Below, piece by piece: positions 17,835 to 25,000 of a stretch of DNA of 25,000 nucleotides (the stretch's first letter is position 1; each line of letters starts with the position of its first letter). Location of the stretch: the NCBI GenBank assembly GCA_009746045.1, contig RPFO01000065.1:3299483-3324482 (forward strand). Reading direction: 5' to 3'. A program made the translations under genes and the position numbers. Source of the DNA: Mesostigma viride. Its lineage: Eukaryota; Streptophyta; Mesostigmatophyceae; Mesostigmatales; Mesostigmataceae. The notes under the pieces were generated by a model, which saw only the letters and a list, made by a program, of their open reading frames with translations, did not search any database and was not told the origin of the DNA.

Positions 17835-20800
17835 GTACGCCCCCACCCCACGGAAGACACATTCATAGCGACCTGGGCGTAGAACTAGGTCGCAATCTTG
17901 TAGGATTCATACTTGCTTTACTTTACTTGCAACCCATCAGGCAGCTTCGCTCTTTTTGTTACTGAACAGGGTCTATAGTAATGTAGCGAGAAATTCGCTT
18001 CCTTCCCGATACGGATTGTAGTCTCAGAAGTGGGACCTTCGGAGGGACCGTAACGGGAATCCGCATCTAGGCTTCGCGATAGCGACCCCTCGCGTCAAGG
18101 GGTCGGTTGGCCGGGACCTAGATCACCTCAAGCCTCAAAGTTCCAAGGATGCCTGCCTTTATCCAATTCTTACCACAAAATGCTCCGAGTGACTGACTGG
18201 GAATCAAATTTGACCGCCAATTACGCTTGGTCGCATTGCCATGCATGCACCTGCCCGCCATGCATCCGCGCATGCGCCATGCATGCACACATGCGCACTA
18301 CATGCAGAGCGGTGCCTGGGAGAGGGTCCATCGCAGGGCGCCCTTCAAGCCGCGCGCGTACCACAGCGCGACACTCATCAAAGGCTTCCTTTGGCTGGTG
18401 CGTGCCACCTGGATACCCACTGGCATGGATTCATTCCTCCCTCCTGGTTGTGTATAGGGGGTGAAGGTTCCTTTACTCTGAATTGGCACCCACATGACGC
18501 ACTCACGTGCTTATTAATTAATCCATCCATGGCCGTTTGGCCCACTAACCGTTTTGCGTAAGGAGGAGGCTGCAGCTGCCTGCCCTTGTCATTCCAACCA
18601 GCTTGTCTTGCCTCGCGTTGTCTAGTCTACATTGTCTAATAGCATAACATGGCCTTGACTAGTCTACACTGTAGAGTAGTCTTGTCTAATACACCTTCCT
18701 GATACTGGACGCCGGCACACTACGCTTGGCCACCAAGGAAACCCACGAGGGCGTGTTCATGGGTGAAGCACCAGGCTGGAAAACCCAAGCTGACCCGACT
18801 GGTTGCAAATGCTGCCAGGGCCAACCGGCTGTGCTAACGCCACCCGTGTCCTGGCGGCAGGATGACATGGGAATGCTCTGCGCCCTTCTCCTGCCGATCA
18901 CAACCGCCCATCGCATGCTTTGCCCGTTGCATGCCGTGTCAACTGCATGCTGTGCTCATGGTTGACACGTCCGTTGTTTACCACGTCAATTGTGCGCATG
19001 CCACCTGGCGCGTTGGCATCCAGATCGGTGGCAGCAACAACGATGAGGTGTTCGGCGACGTGCACGTGCTGGACACGAGCACCCTGCAGGTACGGAGGAG
19101 GATGTGTTTGTGTGTGTGTTGGTGGAGAGTTGCATTCTGCAGATGGAAGTGTCGTGTTGGCGGAGGGAAGCTGCATAGGATGACCAGGCTAGGGGCCTGG
19201 ATGGCATGATGAGGGCCACGCAGCTGGCTCGTTGTGGGGGGTAGCCCCACTATTTAGCGATGCAAAAAGGGGGCGCGAGCGTCTCCTGTTGTCGGGGGTG
19301 GGTGGCATTGTCTAGATTTCTTGGTGGTATTGCACAGCGTTGGCAAGTGGAGGGTATTCTTTTCTTCTGGGACCCCCAAGCAGGCAAGCTTCGTCGCGTA
19401 CCTGCTCGTGTCGTCCCTTGTGGCTGCACTTGGCGCCGCACCCATTGGCCAACTCATCGTGTTCATCCCTTGGGCCCTTCAGCCCTGGTGCATGACGCCG
19501 GGCAATAAGGTGCAACAAACACGCTACTACGCACAAGCAAAAGCCAGATTGTGGTCATTAAGCATACAAGGGTGCGTAGTACTCCTGCGCACTTAGGTCT
19601 AGTGGTGAGTCATCTTCTATAGATTCAGCAATATCGGACATATTGGCACCCCTCTCCGGTAAAGAGGTTTTTCGCAGTTGGGCTGTTTCGAAGCGTTAAG
19701 TGAGATGCCTTCGGATCAGGAGACTCACACAACCGCGAAATGATGCCAAAGGTCCTATGTTCGATTCCTTGCTGGTAGCTTCTAGGCTTTCTTACTTTCT
19801 GTGTTCCGCGGAATCTCAGATTTGGGCAGCTAGCGTTTTCACGTTTGTTGCTTTCTGACGACAATACAAGGGTGATATTGCAGCAACGTTGTCTCCTCTG
19901 TTTGGCATAGACACTTTTTGTCAGAGATCCATAGGTGTGCTGTCCGTTGCCTGTTTTTTCCCGTACGCTAGTAGACAATGTGAATACGTGGGTGAGTTGT
20001 CGCAATGACCCAACCACAAGTTTGCGTCGGCGGTTTCTTCTCTCCATTAACGATTCAGGCACATCCAAAGCGCCTGTCGGGGCTTGTACCTGCCCGGTGG
20101 TGGGATCAGGTGGAGCCACACAACCACATGTCGACCTTGGGCACATAACGCTGTGCAAGATTTCCGTGGAGATGCTTGGTGTTATAATGGTGCTGTGCAA
20201 TCTGTCCGTGGAGATGCTTGCTGGTATAATGATGCTGTGCAATATCCCTGTTGAAATGCTTGCTGTCATACCGAGCCCATTGTCTTGCTCAGGTTTCACA
20301 ATCCGTTGGCAGGGCAAGCGTACCCGCCTTTTGCCTGGAAATATTGTTATGCATAGGCCTTGTTGGGCTTTGCACCAAGAGCTCTTGAACTGAAGCACAA
20401 GAGGCGTCATTTATCCCCACCCACGATGCATGACTGCAATTTCAGTTTAATACCAGTTCACTGCGATGCATGACTGCAATTCCAGTTTAATACCAGTTCA
20501 TTGCGATGCATGACTGCAATTCCAGTTTAATACCAGTTCATTGCGATGCATGACTGCAATTCCAGTTTAATACCAGTTCATTGCGATGCATGACTGCAAT
20601 TCCAGTTTAATACCAGTTCATTGCGATGCATGACTGCAATTCCAGTTTAATACCAGTTCATTGCGATGCATGACTGCAATTCCAGTTTAATACCAGTTCA
20701 TTGCGATGCATGACTGCAATTCCAGTTTAATACCAGTTCATTGCGATGCATGACTGCAATTCCAGTTTAATACCAGTTCATTGCGATGCATGACTGCAAT

Positions 20801-23800
20801 TCCAGTTTAATACCAGTTCATTGCGATGCATGACTGCAATTCCAGTTTAATACCAGTTCATTGCGATGCATGACTGCAATTCCAGTTTAATACCAGTTCA
20901 TTGCGATGCATGACTGCAATTCCAGTTTAATACCAGTTCATTGCGATGCATGACTGCAATTCCAGTTTAATACCAGTTCATTGCGATGCATGACTGCAAT
21001 TCCAGTTTAATACCAGTTCATTGCGATGCATGACTGCAATTCCAGTTCAATACCAGTTCCTTGCGATGCATGACTGCAATTCCAGTTTAATACCAGTTCA
21101 TTGTGATGCATGACTGCAATTCCAGTTTAATACCAGTTCATTGCGATGCATGACTGCAATTCCAGTTCAATACCAGTTCCTTGCGATGCATGACTGCATC
21201 ACCAGTTGTATCCCTGTTGATTATGCTGTCTGATCCTGCACTGGGCGGAAATGTTGATGTCCCTCATCGACCCCTCGTGCGCGCGGTGGTTCGCGCCGTC
21301 CCTGTTCTCACGTCTCCTTCCCTCATCCACCCCCCTCATGACCCTAAACCCTAAACCCTAAACCCTAAACCCTAAACCCTAAACCCTAAACCCTAAACCC
21401 TAAACCCTAAACCCTTATACGCGCAGTGGTTCAAGCCGTCGCTTCACAACGAAACCCTTCCCCGCACGGCACACGCCGCGGTGGTCCACCCGCTCAAGCC
21501 CACCACCATCCTTGTCTTCGGAGGTGAGGCCTTCCCGATGGAAGGGTCTTGTTGGCCACGTCCGCAGCGCGCACAGGCTGCGTGCAGGCCCTGCCCGGCC
21601 AGCTGTGAAAGCTCAGTGCCCAATGACCATTGTACGACTATGCTGTGTACATTCTTCATTTGGTATGGCCTGTTGTCTCGCTTGACAGTGATCGGCTATT
21701 TTAAAGAGGCAGAACCTGTCATTTTCATGCCTAGTTGGTGCCCTATTTGTGTTGGCCAGCCAGTAGCCTTTTCCTTGTGGTCCTCCCCTATGTGGCCCCT
21801 ATATGGCCCCTTTTTAGCCCCTATGTGACCCCTCTATGGCCCCTATATGGCCCCTATGTGGCCCCTATATGGCCCCTATGTGGCCCCTTTGTGGCCCCTA
21901 CATGGCCCCTATATGGCCCCTATATGGCCCCTATATGGCCCCTATTTGGCCCCTATATGGCCCCTATATGGCTCCTATATGGCCCCTATATGGCCCCTAT
22001 ATGGCCCCTATATGGCCCCTACATGGCCCCTATATGGCCCCTTTATGGCCCCTTAATGACCCACAGTAGCGCATGGCCCCGAGCGCTTCCCAGTAAACCG
22101 TGTGTTCCTTCTTTGTGGGTTTAGTCGCCTCTGCAGACCAAATATTTGCACACCTAGTACCTTGTTCATCGTGACGGATACCACGCTGCCCTTTCAGTGT
22201 GCTGGCGTCCCTGTGATGGTGGCAGTGCTTCCCCCCCTGATGCCTCTTGTCGTCCTCATGGGCACACTGTGTGTCGTGCGTGGTGTGTCGTGTGTGTGTG
22301 TGTGCGTGTGTGTCTGTGTGTGCATGTGTTCTTTGTCACCCACCTGTGCGGACGGCGGTAGCAAGCTACGCTAGCATGCAAGGCCTGCTCTCACGCAAGC
22401 TGCCATGCGTGTTCGCCCAGTGCAGTCACTGCAAGCAGCGTGGCACCATCCCCAAGCCTGCCCTTTGAGCATACGTCTGCACCCGTGACGGTATCCAGCT
22501 CATTTGTCACCCAAACCCTAGTGTCTTACCGGCTGTACGTCGGGACAGCAGGTGCCCTGTCATTGGAAAGCAGCAGTGGGAGGGCGGTCGCGGACAACAA
22601 CTTTACCTTGTCGGCAGGGGTAGCATTATTTTGACGGTTCCATCAGCGGCTGTAGATATCGGAATGCCTTGCCGAGGTAGAGGTGTCGCATGGAAAGGCT
22701 GAGTGTGTGGTGGGGTTGAAGGTATGGCATGAAGATGCTGTGTGTTTTTATGTGGCTTGCCACGCGTTTTGGCTCACCCCATGTCGTGGAGGGCTGGCCT
22801 TTTTCTTTGCACTCTGCTTTGAAATAGTTTGGTACCATACCGGATTCGAACACAGGACCTCTTGCATGATTTGGCGGCTTGAATCTGGATCAGGCGTTGG
22901 TGGTCTTGCCACGCTGTCCTCAGCATTGTGTCTATACTTCCCTGGTTGCCTCTTCTATGCATCTCACGGGTGCCTCTTCCGGTGCTTACATCACACCACT
23001 TGCTGCGTGCTTGCCATGTGCTATCTGGCCTGGCCACGATGCATTGCTGGCGGCGACCGCGTGCGATTCGGGGCAGGGTACGGCGGGGCGGAGCGCGTGA
23101 AGTACATGGGGGACCTGACGCAGCTTGTCACCGGTGAGTGGTGCGGGCTGAGGCGTGGAGCAACCAATAGCAGAAGCTGTGCTGTATACAGCCAGGGTGC
23201 TGGATGACGTCCCTGCATGGATACTGATGTGCTGCCTGTTGCGCGTGGCTCCTCGTTGCGTGTGAAAGCAGATGCCAACATCTGGGAGCCCGTGGCGGTG
23301 ACATCTGGCAGCAGCCCATGCGCTCGCGCGTATCATACCTTCTCTGCACTCGGCAACCACTGCATCCTGTTTGGTACGGTTGCCAGCGGATGGCAGCAGC
23401 TACAGCTGCAGCAGACGCCACAGTGTCGTCCGCAACATGTCTATGCGAGTGTCGCTGCTTCTTGTACCATGCGCACCTGAGCAATGACACAGCTTTTCCC
23501 TGCAGCAGTGTTAAGAAACGTTGCTGTGATTCTACATGAAGTCTTGCTGTGATTCTACTTGAAGCCTTGCTGTGATTCTACATGAAGCCTTGCTGTGATT
23601 CTACATGAAGCCTTGCTGTGATTCTGCATGAAGCCTTGCTGTGATTCTACATGAAGCCTTGCTGTGATTCTACATGCACCCTTGCTGTGATTCTACATGG
23701 AGAAGGCCCCACACACATGCGATCGAACTGCCTGGGGCTACACCCCGATACCTCCCCAAAGCTGGCTTGCATGCCTGGATTCGTCTCACTTCGTTCATAT

Positions 23801-25000
23801 CCGTGCATGCTTCAAGCTCGGGACACTTTCTTACTTCCTATAACCGCTGTTTTTCTACCCTCTTCCCTCCTGTTTTATCCATTTTCCTTTGCTAATGTGG
23901 CCTTGCTTCCCTATCATCCTGCGCTGCTCCCGCACTCCCTCTCGTCCTGCGTGGCGTCCACAGGAGGCAAGACGTCAGGGGGTGTCATCAAGGACAATGT
24001 TTTCTGGTACGCAGCTGCGGCTACGAGGGTGATGATGGGATGGGCACCCTGGGATACCTTCTCCCTACTTGACATGGGGCATGGTGGGCTCTGCGAGTCC
24101 ATGTGCACGTGGCAGCGGAATGAGTGAGAAGATTTGGCGGCATGTGAGGGGGCCTCCACAATCATGGCATGGCTGAAGCCCGTGAGGCTGCTAGTGGCTT
24201 GAGTATCCACTGTCAGGAAGAGCCCTGCCATGTTCCAGCCGGTGGGCTTCCGACCGCGATAGGGGGGGCAGACAGGCGGCCCTCTCTGGAGTCTGCATCC
24301 AAAGCCTTATGGGGATGTGCAGCCAGTTCAGAGCATGAGTTGCAGCCATCCACTTTTGCAATACTTCGATTTGTGAGCCACATGCCTCACTGGGGAGCAT
24401 TCCTTGACTGGGGAGCTTTCTTTGACTGCGTTGTGCGAGCCCTGTACACCGTGGGCACTTCACCCAGGGCACTGCTTGCAACGTTGCTGTAGGATGCCCT
24501 CCGCTGTTTCCATACTATTTTTTTCGTAGTATTGTTTCCACAGTATTGTTTCCGTAGTGTTCTCGCATTTTCTGCGGCATCTGGTTCCCATGGCTTGCCC
24601 TCGGCGCCGATGTCGCCCCCCCATGCCACCTGTCCCATTGCCACCGCCCCACCCACCCCAGTGTGTACGACGCCATCGCGAACCGCTGGCTGCCGGACCG
24701 GCCACAAGGTAAGCAGGGCTATCGCCCGCCAGAAATGTGAGCGCTAACATGCACGCTGACGCCCCGTCAGGTATGGTGCCGCTCCGCCAGGTATGGCAAC
24801 CCGCAACACTGAGGTAATTGAGGGGTGGTCAGGTACCTGGCGGGGAGAAACCAGGAGCCTTTTAGCCCTTGGGTTGCTGGGTGCGGCACTGACAACATCA
24901 GAGCTGTTTGTTGAGTGGTGCAGCGGGTATCCTCACGTCTGCAAGTCAAGGGGGGTCATGCGCCACCCAACAGTGGCACGCGCTTCAGCATCAGCAATTG
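17667..25000 (+). CDS. Kelch-repeat beta-propeller protein, 5' part (8-9 exons, runs off the window)
   Basis: Exons: 17667-17834, 18308-18397, 19024-19089, 21427-21523, 23077-23133, 23272-23373, 23964-24006, 24662-24708 and tentatively 24974 onward. All introns are GT-AG and the phases agree throughout, giving about 223 residues before exon 9. Each blade shows the kelch pattern of Arg...His, hydrophobic strand, Gly-Gly, Asp-x-x-hydrophobic and Trp: GRAGHTATL/LLVIGG/NDVWIYD; RAYHSATL/LWLIGG/GDVHVLD; RTAHAAVV/ILVFGG/MGDL; RAYHTFSA/ILFGG/KDNVFCVYD. Such propellers are protein-interaction scaffolds; this one shows no BTB, BACK, signal or membrane segment in the part seen, so the partner is unknown. 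The start was chosen because TGA lies in frame nine bases upstream and the first kelch strand follows within 15 residues. The C-terminus is outside the window. Confidence 0.88.
18083..18105. other. Perfect 8-bp stem-loop in kelch intron 1
   Basis: CGACCCCT and AGGGGTCG pair around a 7-base loop (CGCGTCA). No gene or conserved RNA family could be linked to it. Confidence 0.5.
18308..18397 (+). CDS. Kelch gene exon 2
   Basis: Thirty codons: SGAWERV closes blade 1, then PRAYHSATLIKGFLWL opens blade 2. The acceptor is ATGCAG|AGC and the donor CTG|GTGCGT, both phase 0, stopping just before the Gly-Gly of blade 2. Confidence 0.88.
18398..19023 (+). other. Kelch intron 2
   Basis: A 626-bp intron. 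It contains a short AT-rich tip with CACGTG at 18497-18530 (like the start of the window) and loosely repeated CTAGTCTACAYTGT motifs around 18624-18675. No extra exon is needed: exons 2 and 3 join in phase across it within one kelch strand. Confidence 0.6.
19024..19089 (+). CDS. Kelch gene exon 3
   Basis: Twenty-two codons, IGGSNNDEVFGDVHVLDTST and LQ, supply the Gly-Gly and outer strands of blade 2. The acceptor is ATCCAG|ATC and the donor CAG|GTACGG, both phase 0. Confidence 0.9.
19690..19780 (+). repeat. tRNA-like sequence, probable SINE head
   Basis: A box-A-like AGCGTTAAGTGAG is followed ~54 bases later by a box-B-like TGTTCGATTCC (19759-19769), the spacing of an internal RNA polymerase III promoter. 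The T and acceptor stems do not pair well, so this is not a functional tRNA. A related copy lies on the other strand at 22835-22918; both share CCGC.AAAT.ATGC and AGGTCCT.TGTTCGA.TCC. Confidence 0.5.
20151..20270. repeat. 42-bp tandem repeat, ~2.9 copies, kelch intron 3
   Basis: Units begin at 20151, 20193 and 20235 with CTGTGCAA and share CCGTGGAGATGCTTG. The 14-codon period appears as a repeated SIST..LHS pattern in a 261-codon minus-strand frame (19625-20410). That frame lacks recognisable domains and is not taken as a gene. Confidence 0.85.
20424..21200. repeat. 40-bp satellite, 19 full copies plus a partial, kelch intron 3
   Basis: The unit is GATGCATGACTGCAATTCCA plus GTTTAATACCAGTTCATTGC. 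Most copies are identical. Near the 3' end the pair of changes TTTAATACC to TTCAATACC and TTCA to TTCC occurs together at ~21047 and again ~120 bp later, showing duplication of a three-unit block. Such uniformity points to recent expansion. Confidence 0.98.
21342..21416. repeat. Interstitial telomeric repeat (CCCTAAA)10
   Basis: Ten perfect CCCTAAA units (the Arabidopsis-type telomere repeat, complementary to TTTAGGG) end in a CCCTT remnant 10 bp before kelch exon 4. Unique gene sequence lies on both sides, so this is internal and not a chromosome end. It is flanked by imperfect copies of the acceptor region: GCGCGGTGGTTCGCGCCGTC at 21280-21299 and GCGCAGTGGTTCAAGCCGTC at 21421-21440. Confidence 0.97.
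21427..21523 (+). CDS. Kelch gene exon 4
   Basis: The exon encodes WFKPSLHNETLPRTAHAAVV and then HPLKPTTILVFGG: the Trp of blade 2 and the first half of blade 3. The acceptor GCGCAG|TGG lies 10 bp after a block of ten CCCTAAA repeats and a CCCTT remnant. The donor is GGAG|GTGAGG, phase 1. Confidence 0.88.
21789..22063. repeat. 11-bp minisatellite, 25 copies, kelch intron 4
   Basis: Unit TATATGGCCCC with single substitutions, 25 units in exactly 275 bp. As with the other 11-bp array, three units fill 11 stop-free codons, giving a spurious repetitive Trp/Pro/Tyr protein (21735-22124). Confidence 0.95.
22284..22329. repeat. Interrupted (TG)n microsatellite
   Basis: A TG dinucleotide tract with several C interruptions, in kelch intron 4. 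Confidence 0.85.
22835..22918 (-). repeat. tRNA-like sequence, probable SINE head (second copy)
   Basis: On the minus strand, AGCGTGGCAAGACC is followed by GAGGTCCTGTGTTCGAATCC with box B TGTTCGAATCC (complement of 22842-22852). It parallels 19690-19780 over about 75 bases. A clear SINE tail or target-site duplication was not found. Confidence 0.5.
23077..23133 (+). CDS. Kelch gene exon 5
   Basis: Fifty-seven bp encode YGGAERVKYMGDLTQLVT, the outer strands of blade 3. The acceptor GGGCAG|GG completes the second Gly of the blade, and the donor ACCG|GTGAGT is phase 1. Confidence 0.87.
23272..23373 (+). CDS. Kelch gene exon 6
   Basis: It encodes DANIWEPVAVTSGSSPCARA and YHTFSALGNHCILFG: the end of blade 3 and first half of blade 4. 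The acceptor is AAGCAG|AT and the donor TTTG|GTACGG, phase 1 on both sides. Confidence 0.9.
23521..23700. repeat. 23-bp tandem repeat, ~8 copies, kelch intron 6
   Basis: Unit TTGCTGTGATTCTACATGAA plus GCC, eight units with few substitutions; the last is truncated. The rest of intron 6 shows nothing else. Confidence 0.93.
23964..24006 (+). CDS. Kelch gene exon 7
   Basis: This 43-bp exon encodes GGKTSGGVIKDNVF plus two bases of a Cys codon completed by exon 8. The acceptor is CCACAG|GA and the donor TTCTG|GTACGC, phase 2. Confidence 0.85.
24007..24661 (+). other. Kelch intron 7
   Basis: A 655-bp intron. Besides two short repeats of GTATTGTTTCC around 24528-24552, no feature was recognised. 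Exons 7 and 8 join in phase across it inside the blade 4 Asp-containing strand. Confidence 0.55.
24662..24708 (+). CDS. Kelch gene exon 8
   Basis: This 47-bp exon encodes VYDAIANRWLPDRPQ, the Asp and Trp end of blade 4. The acceptor is CCCCAG|T and the donor CAAG|GTAAGC, phase 1. The phase match with exon 7 and the VYDA..N.W pattern support this very short exon. Confidence 0.82.
24974..25000 (+). CDS. Kelch gene exon 9, tentative start
   Basis: After CAACAG, the phase that fits exon 8 reads VARASASAI up to the window end, which resembles the 'RA.HSA..' opening of a fifth kelch blade. Another CAG in range (24931-24933) gives a less kelch-like frame. The call rests on nine residues. Confidence 0.5.

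Noticed and set aside
19690-19780. Functional tRNA gene
   Set aside because: The T stem and acceptor stem do not pair, although the internal promoter boxes are recognisable.
21342-21416. Chromosome end (true telomere)
   Set aside because: Unique gene sequence continues on both sides and the kelch frame joins across it, so the repeat is interstitial.
21735-22124. Repetitive Trp/Pro/Tyr protein of 129 codons
   Set aside because: Same artefact from the TATATGGCCCC array, inside a kelch intron.

Overview
The window is nuclear DNA from a eukaryote, most likely a green alga (chlorophyte-type). The evidence is: two genes broken into short exons by GT-AG introns; donors of the GTGAGK / GTRCGY type common in green algae; a run of Arabidopsis-type telomere repeat (CCCTAAA); and introns packed with micro- and minisatellites. 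No bacterial operon, Shine-Dalgarno site, CRISPR array or phage gene was seen. The species is not identified.

Left third (1-7.7 kb): gene-poor and full of mobile-element debris. Two copies of a ~230-255 bp sequence face each other as inverted repeats (2754-3007 and 7384-7612) and bracket ~4.9 kb. Inside lie a dead non-LTR retrotransposon fragment on the minus strand (about 3590-4260), an unrecognised charged ORF (6109-6489) and a ~438-bp segment present twice in tandem (6412-7289).

Centre (7729-15738, minus strand): a complete COX11 gene, the mitochondrial copper chaperone for cytochrome c oxidase assembly. Six exons join in frame to 271 codons plus stop (816 bp) spread over 8.0 kb. Most of the gene is repeat-filled intron. 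Intron 3 holds a 3.37-kb array of about 129.5 copies of a 26-bp unit. Read in the sense direction, the unit contains a 10-nt match to the intron's own 5' splice site followed directly by a 9-nt match to its own 3' splice site. Introns 1, 2 and 4 also carry repeats or duplications close to their donors.

Right third (17667 to the window end, plus strand): the 5' part of a kelch-repeat beta-propeller gene, divergent from COX11 across a ~1.9 kb spacer. Eight exons (a ninth is tentative) join in frame through kelch blades 1-4 and into blade 5; the gene runs off the window. Its introns carry a 40-bp satellite, ten perfect CCCTAAA repeats ending about 15 bp before an exon, an 11-bp minisatellite, a 23-bp minisatellite and two related tRNA-like (SINE-head) sequences.

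The two genes are not known to work together; they share only the upstream spacer. All exon calls were made by eye from reading frame, splice-site phase and family motifs, without alignment tools or transcript data.
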